Positions 10,431-24,000 of a DNA stretch of 64,000 bases are shown here, piece by piece. The position numbers were made by a program, and so were the translations under genes. The stretch covers positions 1,319,564 through 1,383,563 of the forward strand of contig VZSF01010138.1 of assembly GCA_013398295.1 (NCBI GenBank), read 5' to 3'. The notes beneath the pieces were generated by a model that did no database searches, was not told where the DNA came from, and saw only the letters and a list, made by a program, of their open reading frames with translations. Source of the DNA: Chionis minor (Eukaryota; Chordata; Aves; Charadriiformes; Chionididae). Numbering within the stretch: the first letter of the stretch is position 1; the number at the start of each line of letters is the position of its first letter.

Positions 10431-12742
10431 ATGGCTGATGTATTGTAAAATGTTTGGGAAAATAAATTTTGACACTGTTGCAAACAGTAACAAAGCAAAT
10501 CCTTCAGTCCTGCCAAATTCCAAATCATTGGATCAGTTCTGGTTGTACTGAGGCTAGATCACCAATTATGGGAAGATAATGTGAAAGAAATTACATAGCT
10601 ACTGGGCCTGGTTTTCCATTAGTCTGCAAATTGCAAACATTCTGATTTAGTAGCAGTTTATATTCACTTTGTAGGGGTGTAAAATTGCAATCCCGCTGGC
10701 TTAAAGGAAGATTAATTCAAATCAGCCAAGAATCTGGCCCTTAATGTACTTAGTTCAATGAGATGATCTTTTGCTAATGAGCAAATTGATTCTGATAATA
10801 ACAGAATCAACCCAAATCATCCAGGAAGCTCTTAAGGCCAAGAGCTTAGTAAGATTCAGGAATAAGATTGGACATTTATGTGGATAATAAGTTTATCTGG
10901 AGTCAGTCTGTCTGTTAACCTCCACCATGCCAAAACTACCCTCCTGCAGATTTTAAGAGTTTGACCCAACTCTGATTTTCAGTAAAAGGAGCTACTGGTG
11001 TGAGATACTGAGGAATATGATTTGTGACCTTTACAGTTTTACTACTGTTCCAAGGGAATAAGGTTATTTTTTACATGGCAATCCTTTAAGTTGCAACTTT
11101 GTATTGACACACAGATATGTAATTATTCCTAATGGTTTATATATAGTTATATTGGATAACCTGTTCTGTAGTAGCCTACAGTTATTTCTGTTCTTTCCAT
11201 GTAAAATATAGCTACCACTCAATTCTTTTTTCTTGCTTCAAAAATATTGACACTCATAACTTCGTAATGGAAGAGAAGGGGTTGTTTTGACTGTTATTTC
11301 TACAATATGCCAGGTACTGCTTTTCAAATATTCTTTGGTGCTACATAACAAAGGAGTCCATGCATGAGGAAATGTTATAGTTCCTTTGCTGAAGACATAT
11401 GTTGGATTCATAACATCAAACTTCTCTGAACTAATGATGGTAGACCATCATTAAATGAAAGGAGGAAAATTGGGATTTCCAGAATTCTGCAAAAAGATTA
11501 ATCTCCTCCTCAGGTGGCCATATAACATAAATCAAACAAATTGTACTCTAAAAGTGGTTGTTTGCTGTTTTTCAACATGATAAAATTGCCAAGCACAGCT
11601 AATGTGTTAGAGACAGCCAGCTCAGGTAGTGAGGAGTCACCTCTGTGCTCTAGGCCCCTTTCAATCTGGGTAATTCCATTTTTCCCACTAGATCCCACAG
11701 ATGTGTGTGAAAGGGATGATGTTTTCCACTCTGGCTAGGACTTTGTTCCAAGGTGCTTGACATTTCAAGAGAAGCTCAGGGGTTCCCAGTACTCCCCTGG
11801 AGACACTCTACCTGCCACAAGACTGGGTTCAAAGTCAGTCGGGTATCCATGCACTGAGCCTAAGCTCTGTGGAGAAAGCCAGAAACGGGTGATTCCTGCA
11901 TGTAGAATGAAGACGGTACAAAGTCTGGTGCAACAGAGGTTAATACATATTCTGTGAGGTCCCTATGGAGTCTGATTTGGTTATTGAATTTATATGCCGG
12001 GCTACATTCCAGTCTGTTACTAGCTTCTTGTTTGAGCAGGCATAAATTCCTCAAAAAGTCATTTTGATTTTTGCATCTGACAAATTACTCCTGTATATCT
12101 GCTATTTTTCTCTCCTTCCATCCATATTTTTCTTACAGCGATGCCCATCCTTTTTTTCCCAACATTACCATGTTGACAAGTACCAATGTTTAAGTTCAGA
12201 CCGAAATCACTACTGAATTGCAGCAGTCCACCCTTTCATTTTAACAATGATCTGGGAGAATGAGATTGCAGCAGGACCTTAATTTCCCTTGTTAGAGCTG
12301 TAGCATTTGGGGCTGATGAAGTTCACAGTAAATCCGTCATAAATGAACCTTACCTGATATATTGTCTATCAAGGCAATATAACGAACATCTGGCGGGGAG
12401 TGCAATCTGTATGCAGTGAGGCAGCAACTACTAAACTGCTGCGGTGCAGCGCATTATGCTCAGCAATCCAAGTTCAGTCACGAGAAAGTAGAACCAGGAT
12501 TTCGCTGAATTTGTCTTCGCACTCATCAGGCATGGAGGCACAGGCTGCCCGTGGGCCCAAAGGGCTGTGCAGGGTGCTCTGCAAAATGCAAGGCGTCAGC
12601 CTGCCAGGCTGTAAAGTGGCTGTATACCTGTTGCTGAATCTTTTGGAAAATAAGGGTCTATGCCATCCTCACAAAGAGGATTCACTTTTACAATCTGCCA
12701 GTGAACTGCCATGACAACTGGTGTCAGCTGACAAGAGAAAAG
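10431..12742. other. AT-rich unique non-coding sequence
   Basis: No repeat family or gene was recognised. It contains the inverted repeat at 11432-11453. A 104-codon plus-strand frame lies at 12400-12714, but it has no motif I recognise and is of a length expected by chance in a window this size. Confidence 0.5.
11432..11453. repeat. Perfect inverted repeat, 10-bp arms, 2-nt loop
   Basis: TAATGATGGT (11432-11441), spacer AG, then ACCATCATTA (11444-11453), its exact reverse complement. It has the same layout (long perfect arms, 2-nt spacer) as 4401-4424 and 30883-30910, but the sequences are unrelated. No function is known. Confidence 0.8.
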
Positions 12743-13066
12743 ATCATAGAATCATAGAATGGTTTCGGTTGGAAGGGACCTTAAAGATCACCCAGTTCCA
12801 ACCCCCCTGCCATGGGCAAGGACACCTCCCTATAGACCAGGTTGCTCAAAGCCCCATCCAGCCTGGCCTTGGACATTTCTAGGGATGGGGCATCCACAGC
12901 TTCCCTGGACAACCTGTTCCAGTGTGTCACTACCCTCATGGTGAAAATTTTTTTCCTGAGATCTAACCTAAACCTCCCTTCTTCCAGCTGGAAGCCATTA
13001 CTTCTCATCCTACCACTACGTGCCCTTGTAAAAAGTCCCTCTCTATATTTCCTTCTGACTCCTGAA
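12743..13066 (-). mobile_element. CR1 LINE, 5'-truncated, with ORF2 C-terminal remnant
   Basis: Starts at the CR1 3' terminal repeat (ATCATAGAATCATAGAATGG), continues through the 3' UTR and enters the reverse transcriptase C-terminus. On the minus strand the frame within 12781-13066 shows [29 protein letters not shown] and [11 protein letters not shown], matching the copy at 33036-33800 with substitutions. The element fades near TCTCTATATTTCC. Unlike the 33-kb copy, the frame lacks the stop just after SNL and runs on into the UTR, so the natural stop is mutated or differs in this subfamily. It encodes nothing functional. Confidence 0.94.
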
Positions 13067-16000
13067 GCATGTAACACAATTGACAGGCGAGCCTGCATAC
13101 AGACACACATAGCGTTTTGCTATCCAGTGCTACACTGGCCATGATAGAGGATCTGCAGGGTAGATAAGGACTCCAGTGAGAAGTGCACAACCCTTCTAGC
13201 TTCCTGAGGGCTTGCAAGCCCGCAGATGAAATTTGTATGAACAACTTAAGAATGTGAAAATGGCTGCACCTGGTGAAAACAAAGGAAGTACTTTCAAGAT
13301 AAAAAGTGGCAAGAATAATGAACCCATTGCTTAAGGGATCAGTTACCATCACCTCTTTCTGAAGGATCTTCAAGAGAAGAGGAAAGCTAACGCCTTTCAA
13401 AGCAGAGACTTACAATAATTAGTCTCTCTCTTAACTGGCTGTTGGAACAGAAAGCAGTTAGTGATCAGTAGCCCATAGCAGTGGTCTGTAACAGATTAAG
13501 GCACTGAGAGGAAATGCTTCCTGCTAAAATGAATCGGGAATATAAACATACAGTGCAAGTAGTCTGAATTCAGGTAGACAATAAGACTCTGTCTTACAAA
13601 TGTGCAAGGGGGCATTTCTGGCTTCATTTTCAATTCGTGATTGCAAGGACCCAGACCTCAACAGTACCCAGACATCATGTTATCACGCAATGTTGTAATC
13701 TGGATAGACAGGGTCTCTTGGCTTTTTATTTCATTGTCTGTAAAGCAGCTGAATAGCAACACGAGCAAGTTGCTGAAAGTCTCCCAGGGAAAGAAAAGTT
13801 CATGCACTTGATGAACCAGTTCATGAGATATTCCTCCCTCCTCTTGCCAGGGATCATGTTTCTCTTTAGTATTCAGTCTAATCTTACACAGATTCCTGCA
13901 TTTCCTTTCCAAGACACATTCGCATACATATTCTGTCAAAGATGAGACATGTAGAGTTTTAAAGCATGGATTTTAAAGACTTTGTTTTCTTGAACTGAAT
14001 AGGTATAAGGATTTTCATGAGAACTAGAGAACTGAAACTGCCTCTGTCACGGAGATATCCAAAGACCTGTCAGTGCCAAACCTGGAAATTTTATCTGCTC
14101 TTGATTAACAGCAGGGTGGAGGGAGTTTATTTCTTCTTCTTTCAGTGTTTCTCCCTTGTAATGGATCTTACTCATGTCATTTTAGGGTGTGAGGCACATT
14201 GCCAAATTTCTGGAGTTCTAAAGGAAGGAGTCTGAGGTTTCCTTCCATTTGCCAAAGGCTGCCTACCACTAATCTAATAGAAAACAGATATGTGATAGGG
14301 TTTATACAGCTCCAATTTGTCTGGTTTGCAGACAAATCAGGATACAGCCAGGAGGAAAATGAGCTGCAGGGAATTGTGAATTCCTCAGGGGAGATGCCTG
14401 GAGAGGAATTCATCTTCAGCTGGAGGCAACTTGCCAAAAAGGAGACTTTGGCCTGAAAGATAGGGCAGAAAAGGGTTCCCCTCTCACCCAAGTGCGTGGG
14501 GATAGCTTGTAGACCAGAAACCATCCTCTGGGTTAAGGAAGGCTGAGTGTGCTCGTTGGACCATTTCACAGACACACAGAAAACGGGAGCATTACCAGCC
14601 AGTGCTGCCCACGAGCCCTGCTCAAAATTACCTTCGCATCACACAGTTTTCACTGCTGAAAGGCCATTTCCCTGGCAATTGCTGAATCATCAACTCCAGT
14701 TTACCAGAAAAGCTGTTTTCCTTAGCAGAAAAGACCCCGTGTCAATTTAAGTTCATGTCCTGAATGGAGTTTTTATCCCCCTTGTTTCTCAGCTTTTAAA
14801 TAGATAATGTTGTGTCTCACATTTAAATTTTGGTAAACTGAAGGGTGGAATGTGTGTAAGCGTGGGTTTATATGCAAGCCTGTGTGAGGCAGAACAACAC
14901 ACTCTATTATGCCAAGCATGTGTGACCAAACTGTATCTCATCCAAAGACATTTCTTAGATGCGGGAAATTCCAGAGACTGACTCACAACAGCCCTTCACA
15001 AGACAGATTTCTCCCCAAATCATGCCTCATTCAACCCACGACTACATAAACTCACATCCTATTCTAAGCGTAGCCTCTATTTTCTTACGACACGAAGGAA
15101 TATATCCTCTTTATAGATGGGCAAATAAAGGGGAAAATAAAACTTAATTGTTGTGGAGTGTTTTCAGCCTCTGATATTCAGTTGCAAGATCAGGGATAAT
15201 ATAATTAATGTAGATAATGGATGGATATGGAAAACAGACAGATCTACAGACCCATGTGTTGGTGGTCACTAATCTGGTTTGTAAGCTTATTTATCTCCAA
15301 AGTGTCTCTCTCAATGAATGGCTCACTGAGGACCACTCTTCACTACAAAGGTCTGGTTGGGTTATTTATAGTGTCGAAGTTCTGGTAACGGACATACAAC
15401 TTGTGTACCCAAAATAATTCTTTTCCTGGTAGTAAACCCACTTCCCTGAGTGACATAAGCTCTACTGACAAAAAGGCTCTTTTGCTAAAATGAGTTGCAT
15501 CTGCACAGGGAGTTCTGACATTCAAACAGTACAAAGTTGAATCATCCTGTTTTGACTATGAATGAATGGGGCATCTTTCAATGTCAATGCAGGGGAATCC
15601 CAGTGGTACTTGTTATGCAGGAAAATTCAACCGTGAAACTAAAGTGTAATTTTAAAAATCTCCTTTATTTGAGTGGAAATGTAACGACTCCCACTTTCAG
15701 CTCCAGCAAAATGATTTTCCCATCCCCCTAAGACGTGTTTAGCGACTGCTGTGAAATGAGTTTCATGGTCTCAGTATTTTGTTTCTTTTTGTTTGACCGA
15801 GTAGATGTCACAGTGGTGGCAATGTCCTTTGGCCCAAGGCTCACATCAGTAACTGGTGGCCTCTGATCTCCTCTATGCTGTCTGTGTGAGTTGCCTCAGG
15901 AATGTAAAAAAGTAGTTCTGCTCCTGAATTTGAGGGAATTATAGAATCATGCTGTTTGCTGGGCCACACTGATACGGTTCACTATCTCCATTGACATGCT

Positions 16001-19000
16001 TGATTCCGTCTGCATAGAATCTTAGAAGATCCAAATAATTCTGGTCTCAGAATTTTTCCAGCCATAGAGCAATTGAAACGAATTCCACCTGATTTAAGAC
16101 TCCTTCTATTAATCCTACCAGTGTAGCATTCACAGGTGAATGGTGGCAGAATGGCTAATAGATCCACTTTCGGGTCTAAAGTAGAATTCAGGCCTTGACC
16201 TAAACTTGGACCAAAGTTCAATCCAGCTGGCTAGTTCTAAGAAGGAATCTGATCTTTTGGGCTGGTGAGGCAAAAGGTGGCCAGCTGGGATGCTTCTGTC
16301 ACTGAGTACAGAAGAGGCTGTTTCTCAACCACCATGGAAGAACTTAAGTAAACGTTACGTCACGGGCTTTGAGACTGCCAAGGAGACAGCTCTTACCAAC
16401 CTGGTGAGACTGCCAGAACACTGGAGTGGCTAGGAACAGATACAAGCCCTTCTGAGTCATAGCCCAAAACATGCTCCTTCCCTCCGCTAATCCTAACACT
16501 CCTAAAAATCATGACAGCTGCTGAATGAGGCATCTTGTTCAGAAAACAACAAGTTAAATATATTTAGCCAATGAAGAGCTGTTACTGGTGAAGTCAGTCC
16601 TTCATATTTTATAATGTTCACACTACAGCTAATTTGGGGTGTTATTTCTGTATTAAAACCTTATTTAGTATCATAGCTGTGTAACACCAACACTGTGCTT
16701 TCAGCAGGTTGTAGCACAAGGACTCTGGGATATTTATACCTAAAGTACGTCGAGGTAATGGAGTACATTAAATTCCAACGCAGTGGAGATTTATTATGTT
16801 AGAATGAACATTGCCTACAGTACAATAACTCACAGGGATAAGAGGAAACATGTTACTGGTACGAGAATTTGCATTTCATAGTTTAGGATTGTAACTGATA
16901 GAGCAAGTGGCTTAATCAGGACGTTTAGCTCTGTGATTCCACTGAAGGTCATTTTCATTTAGGATAGATACTGCTTGGATTGTGGAATAGCAGATCCAAG
17001 CTGGTGATGTTTGACTGTAAAGGTGTGTAAACAGTTCAACTGTTTTCACAGCAAATATTTGTTAGAATATAAAAAGCGGTATTCTGTTTTGTTTATATTT
17101 ATTTGTGTTTGCTTTCTAGTAAATGACTGTGAGGTGATAACATGTATAAAAATCAATGAATTTTAAACAAGCATCAAATACTGTATGTCCCTTAACTTCT
17201 TAATTTTGGAATACAAGATCCTGAAACACAGGAGGGATTTTTGTAGACACAGGGAACCGTGACAATTCCATGCGAATTGTTACAAAGCATGCAAAGCTAG
17301 TCTGTGTGTGTCAAATGAGGCAGTTTGTTAACATTAAGAAAGCAAAGTAAATGTTTCTTCTTCTTCAGTCACAGGTTGCATAAAGACATCTTCTTTCTTT
17401 GTATTAAGGCATTACTTTCTTACTGAGTCTTTAATTTAGGAAAAATAAAGTAAGGAAAGAAATGCCTCTTTGAGAGCCAAGAAAATGTCCATGACTTCTA
17501 GAAAAATATCAAATGAATCTTCTTTTCCTTTCCAAAAGTAAGAGTCACCCACCACTTCTGTACCGTGGTCACATCTGTCGGGATCCCCACCATCAGACAA
17601 AAGCTGTCCCTCTGTCTATTGCTAATGTCAATAGCGAGACTCCAGCAAACTTCAAAGGAATCAGGATTTGAGCCTTGGCAAATGATCAGGATATGGGTTT
17701 AGAAGGAACTATGCTGCATTCTATCCATTTTCACTTATTTGTATTTATAGATTTGTTATACTGGAAGACTTCGTTCAAACCAGCTCATTGGATGTGACAG
17801 GTGCTCATCTCACCGCAAGCTCCCCTGTGACTCCCACCCCTACAGAATCATCCAGCCAAAAGCACCCATTTGTTGAAAAGACCTCATCCCCCACCTCCCT
17901 GCCAGCCTCTGCTGCTGCAAACAGTAAAATACACAGTGACAGACTTTGAGTAAGATTGAAAAAGAGGAAAAAGTAGGCTCCCAGCAGGCAAAATACTGCT
18001 GACATTTCTAATAATAATGAAACATAAGACCACAGTAGGGCAAAACTTAAATCCATTTTGCATGTCAAAGAATTGGTTGCATTTAATTTATTTGGGATAT
18101 TTTACTAGGTTTCTACTTCTTACAGAATAAGTTCAAGGTTATGAAAAGTTTTGCTAGGACTAAATGTTCATAAGGCTTTGAGACGAAAGCGAATAAAGAG
18201 AGGAAGGTCTTCCAACTCAGTTTTGATTGATGAAGTCTTTTGTGAAAAATTCTCTTCTTCCCTCTCAATTTGGCTTTGAATTCATGTTTCAGAAACTAAC
18301 ATGGGGCAGGGTGAAAAAAAAAAATTGCTACAGCTTTTTTTTTAGAGGGTCCTAGCTCATATTTATTCCAAACTTGTTGAATTTGTCTAAATGATTCCCA
18401 AAGGCTATGGCAGGACTTATATATCTTCACTCTTCAGCTAAATTTGACTTTGCTTCTTGCTTGATTATTTCCTTATAAGCTTCTCTTTCCTTTAAACAAC
18501 CTGATTTCGGTCAAATCTGTACAAGAGCAGCTTCATTTGGGCTCTTGATATGAAAATCAGTAATGGGAGAACTTCAAAAGCTTCTGAAAGGCCATGATAA
18601 GCCTCTGAATTATGGGAGGTTTATTAAGGGATTTCACGCGGGTGCTCATGATGCGTCCATGAATTGGAAGGACTGGAATAAACGAGCCTCGGGGAAGGGG
18701 AGACAGGGCAATCTCCAGGCACACGGCTCATTTTCTATGTATGGACAGACCTCTTGAACGTGCCTTGGGCTGGCTTTCAGCCTGATGGCAGTGAGGGTGT
18801 GTGGTGGCTGGGGGCAACCACCTCTGGCGACGCAATGGAGACAGGGTGCATGAGGTGTCACGGTTTTGGCTCTCCGGACCTCAGGGCTCTGCAGTATGTA
18901 TCCACTAGAGGTCTGCATGTGCCCTCCAGAGCCTCTGGCTACAGCTGAGCAAGTCTTGCCAAGCAACCCTTTCCCCTCATTTTTGGAGGAAAACATCAAT

Positions 19001-21007
19001 TCAGCAACACTGCTTCTTTTTTTTGTGTAGAATTCCACACCAATTTTCATGAGTGATTTGTTTAAAACATCTTTCCACCTCCCAGAACGATTCCTTTTTA
19101 CATTTTTAAAGTAAAAGAAACAAAAAGTCTTTCCCCGCGCCCCNGATCACTGAGTGACAATAGCCTTAGCTTTTGCTTGAATAAAATCCCCAAATCATTT
19201 CAATTTTTAGTGTAAAAAGGGAATGTTTCATAGTGGGAGATTTCAAACTAAATAGTTGGTAAGACCTAGTTTCCATCCATCCTGATCTTTTTCAGTTTGC
19301 AGAAAATTAAAGCAAAAAAAACCGGATCATCCTCTTGCCTGCTCAAGATACAAATAAACAAGCACCCAAATGTTTTGGGTGTAGAGGCCGCACTTCTTGT
19401 CTGTCTTATTTTCGCCAGTGATCTGAAAAGGCATTATTTGCTCGGCTCCAGTCTTGATAACATGTAGAGCCTTGCTAACAAAAGAGATCAAATCTGAGCC
19501 AAAGCTGTGTTGAAATACATATGTGTCCCTTCACATTGGATTTATAGGACTACTTGCCATTAAATACAGCCTTGTCTGGGTAAGGCAGGTTTGTGCAGCT
19601 CGAAGTTTAACTGTGCCATAACCCACAGAGGATAATTTGCTCCTCTCTACCCACGTTTCCTGTTGTGCCACAGAAAACTAAAGGTTAATCGCAGCACGTA
19701 GACATGACAGCATCCTCAGGCTGCTCCAGGTTTGTGCAGCAGACCCTGTATGGTACCCTCAGAAACTCAAGAAATTCAAGTGGCAAGCTTAGACTATTTT
19801 AGCTTTTATAATTCATGCTTAGTCAGTGTGTATTCAGCATAAATTTATGAAGTTTTTATTTTCAAATGAGATAGGAGTGCAAATTTTACACTGGTGTGAT
19901 TCCAGGAACATTAATCAAGAAACAAATTCATCTTCTGACTCTTTTTGTAATCTAGGAAGAAAATGACTGCAGCTAGGTTTGACGTTTTGTGAACATCTGT
20001 CTGTTCATTTAAATTTCAACCACAATACAGGACACAGAAATGCCATGTTTATTCTCTTTTTATTTTTAATTTAAGAAGTCTTACTGTTTTGTGTTTGGGG
20101 TTGGTTTTTTTTTTTAATTTTTTAGTTTTTTCTAAAATCAGAAATAACCAATTTCAGGAAAATGGTAAGTGTGGGACACCAAGGAACTGCAAAGTGCAAA
20201 ACTCTTTTTCCAAAGAAATTAACGTATCTCAATCCTGCTCTCTTTTATGCTGGCTTCAATGCTGAGTGTAGCTACTGAGTAACAAAGTTACTTTACTGGT
20301 CCTTTTATAAATCAGAACAGAATATGCCCCACTAGGTAAACAGAGAAATACTGACATTTCCTTTATGATTCAAGGGAAATAATTTGAAAAATATGGCTAC
20401 ATGATATAGATAATTTTGATATAAAGGTCAGAAATGGAGCTACTGAAATTCTCAGCTACTGAAGCTTCTGAAGTAATACAACTATATTGTCTATTTGAGA
20501 ATAGAACCTATGATTAGAAAGGAAGCATCTTGAAAAATAAATTCTCAAAGTGTGAGTGATGGTGGTAGAGGTTTTCTGGTTTCACTGAAGAGCTGAGTGA
20601 TCAATGAAACAAAATTAATCTCTTGTTAACCAGCATAAATCCTAAAATGGGATGGCTCAGTTTAACTCACAGCCCACATTAAGTGTTGAAAGCTGCAGAG
20701 ATGCTAGTCTGAGAGTAGGTATTCAGAAGAGAGAATTAATCTCTGCTCAAATCACTGGAAGTTTTGTGATATCAAAGGCAGGAAGGACAGTTTAACATTA
20801 AGTGAATAAAGAAGACACACACAACCCACAAGCTCCAGAGGTGGAATTATTTCAGAAAATAACTAGCAAGTGGTTTTGAATAATGAATGTATTCAAGAAA
20901 CTAGTAATCCTTAATGGAACTAAGATTTCATCCCTGGGCAAATTGGTGACATCACTATGTGGAGATCAACTGATGTTTTTAGAATTTAGTAAACATAATG
21001 TTCTTCC
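13067..21007. other. Long unique non-coding stretch
   Basis: No repeat family, RNA gene or exon could be supported. The longest open frame is 132 codons on the minus strand (14177-14575); a plus-strand frame overlaps it and neither has a recognised domain. Other items are an ambiguous base at 19144, a short inverted repeat at 17029-17045 (AAACAGTT, C, AACTGTTT) and T-rich runs near 18337-18345 and 20106-20115. Confidence 0.5.
19144..19144. other. Ambiguous base (N)
   Basis: A single N inside the C-rich context CGCGCCCCNGATC. It marks an unresolved base in the assembly at a GC-rich spot and has no biological meaning in itself. Confidence 0.99.
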
Positions 21008-21027
21008 TTTTTTTTTTTTTTTTTTTT
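21008..21027. repeat. Poly(T) run, 20 nt
   Basis: Twenty uninterrupted T residues followed by AAGAAAG. This could be the 3' tail of a minus-strand retrocopy. However, the sequence just downstream shows no recognisable source and I found no flanking target-site duplication, so I call it only a homopolymer. Confidence 0.9.
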
Positions 21028-24000
21028 AAGAAAGATGTTAGAAAAACAACAAATACAGATTTTAGTAAAAAAGAAAAAAACAAACCCAAAAGCCTGTGTA
21101 ATTCTCACTTAAGGAGTTTGATTATATGGAGATTTGATCAAAGTGAATCATAATGAAAGTGGTAACAGAAAATCAATTTAAATAAAGAAAACTGAACAGA
21201 TAATAAGGTGCAGCTTGGTTTTAGGCTGTCGATTGGAAATGACAGTGAAAGATTAATGCCAAACAGCTCTGTGTGTCATTAAGCAGAGTACAGCCAGCAT
21301 GTATCTTTTGATGTTCCCATATTATTTTTTCAACATTTTTTTTACAGAAAAAAATGGTGATCACCTGTTCCTACAGCCTGAAGACACAACCGAATGCTTC
21401 CCAGTTGCTTTCTGTCCACATACTCAAAATCAGATACTAGCAGATCACAGGCTTGCCCCAGTGTAAGTCTAGTCTGGGGGAACTACTCAGCAGATGGGCA
21501 AAATTTTGTGTTTGGGTAGAAAGAAATATTGTGGCTTCACCTTGGAGTTGCACAGGTGAACCGTCTCACCCCGCTGCCATGACATCCTTTGAAAAAAAGA
21601 GCCAGAACCATTTTCTAATACCAGAACTATTCCAAGAAACAAAATCATTTTATTCTGGGTTTCACTGATATGGATAAAGGTGGATTACTTGTTGGACTGG
21701 AAGCTGGTAGTTCACTAGAGACTAGTACTTATGACCCCTTTACACCCACATGACCAAACAAAAGGTAGAAACAACAATTGCATTTGCAAAAAAGCACACA
21801 GATAGAGAGCGCTGCACAAGAAAGCACAGCTTCGCTGAGCGAAAGGAAAATCATTAGCTGAACCATTTGAAGGAGAAGGAATAGAAAGAGGAATGAGAAG
21901 GAAAATTGAGAGCTTTTTTCAATTTTAGGAATCGACAAATCAGGAAAAACAATGACTCTAGCTAAAACCTGATTCCAGCTTAATGTGCAAGGGAGGTGGT
22001 TAATTTTTTTCAAAGCAATTTATAGTTAACGTTGAAAAAGGGAAACAGATGGCAATCAATAACTCTGGGAAACTGTGATGTGCAGAAAAAAATAACAGGA
22101 GACTGCAAATATCAGAGAAAAATCCATGCTTGTAAGTCATACAGACTTCTCTTTCAGTTATATTAGGAACTAAAATCCCTGCAAAAGATATTCCTCTCAT
22201 TGGTAGAGAGAGATAATGAAACACTTTTTGGTGCAGAGAAAGCAGAATTTTTTCAAAGACTACTTTTGTCCTGTAGCTGGAAAGATGCAGGTGATGAACT
22301 TATCACACAAAGATGAAGAACTTTCCAATCCATGAATAAAATGAGGATGTTAGGCAATTTCTTGTAGAGAATATTTTCTGTCTGATAAGAGTCTAAGAGG
22401 GTTTTTAAAAAAAATAAAAAAATAAAAAGAAGATAACAGAGGAGCATCTGTCCACCTGATCTTAGTGTGTAATTAACTTTAGCTGGCTAGGGAAACTGCA
22501 GAAGGCAAAGACAGTGCTAATGTTGGACTGATATTAAAAAAAAGACAAATATGATGAATTGGTAGCTACTAGTAGGTGAAATAGCAGCTACATTTACTAG
22601 TCTGCTTAGCTAACCTCATATGGCTTCCAGCTACACTGCTGGAAGGGCTATAAACACTGAAAAGACAGGAACATAATTGCCCACAATTAAAGAAGTTATT
22701 TGCTAAATTTTAGGGACTTAATGATTGTATGATAGAAAATCATTATGTAGTGGAAGAATTGGGGAATGAAATCCAACATTCTCCTTTGTAAGTGGGATGA
22801 ACAGAAGCATTTGCAAGAGGAAGGAAAGTTTGATAACAGAGAGGCCCCTTCATCACCATAGACAAAGGTTAAGCAACAACCAAAGTTGGGAGGTTTGAAG
22901 AAAAATTGAGAGAAGGCGGCAAAGCGTATTTTATTTAGACAAGGATATTAATGGTAACACACACTGAAGGCTGTGATGAGTGCACCAGCAGCTCTATTTG
23001 TAAATCTGTGGTGATTTTTTTTTCCTAAAAAGACCAGAAAACCTCCAGATTTGGGTGCTGCAAGAATTCAGGCAAGATGGATACAAGTTGCAGCTGATTA
23101 AAAGCTATTTCTGCTTGTATGTGTGTGCGTGGGGGGGGGATAGGTGGAAATTTGGCTGTACTTTTTATAAACTGCATTCACCAAGAGAAAAAAATGGGAA
23201 GTATTAAGAACCCCTTATGCCTGGAGGAGAGATGCGTCACAAGAAGAAAAGGCTGAAGCTGAATTAAGACTCAAAAGAAGCTTTTCAGAATACATGGTAA
23301 TGGTGATTAACCACCGGAACAAAGTACAAGGAAAAGGATAGAGACAAAGTCTCTTCAGATTTTACAGTAAAGTCTGAAAGCTTTTTTAGGAGACAAGCTT
23401 TAATCTAAGACAAAGAATGCTTTAGTCAAATACAAGTTTTTGGACTCAGGGTTGTATAATTGGGTGGCCTGAGATATTTCAATAATAAAACAGATCTCTT
23501 TTGATCTTACTCTTGTGAATCTGTGAGTTAGATTCTGTGTGACTCCTGTTGCAGAGTTTCACCCACTTACTGTTATACTGAAACTGGAAACACAAATTTC
23601 ATTCCAAATTAATTTCCAGTATAGGGCTGGTCTTGTTTTGAAAAAGTTCATAAAATATGAACTTGCTAGGAATTAGTTGCTTTTCCCAGAAGCTAGTAGA
23701 CCTCCACTTAATGGCTAACTTCTAGCTTCAGCCAATCTGATTTTAAACTTCTTGTCACTAGCCCTTGTTATGATCACCTCCAGCAGGTAAAAAAATATTA
23801 ATTGTCCAGAAATACTCCCCATGCTCCTCTGAAAGTATTTTGTCACATTCTACACTTCCCCTTTTCATGAATGAGGTGCATGTTAATGGGCATTTAAGTT
23901 GCAAAATAGGACTTCTCAATGGGAGCTGGCATTTTATCTGAATAGAGGTAATAAAAATCTTTTCAGTGGATGCATACTAGATTTGAAGATAAGGTGAAGG

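Noticed and set aside
14177..14575. 132-codon minus-strand frame
   Set aside because: No recognised motif, an opposing frame is open over the same bases, and the length fits chance for 64 kb.
15941..15975. TATAGAATCATG resembling a CR1 3' end
   Set aside because: Only about ten bases match and none of the following CR1 3'-UTR sequence is present.
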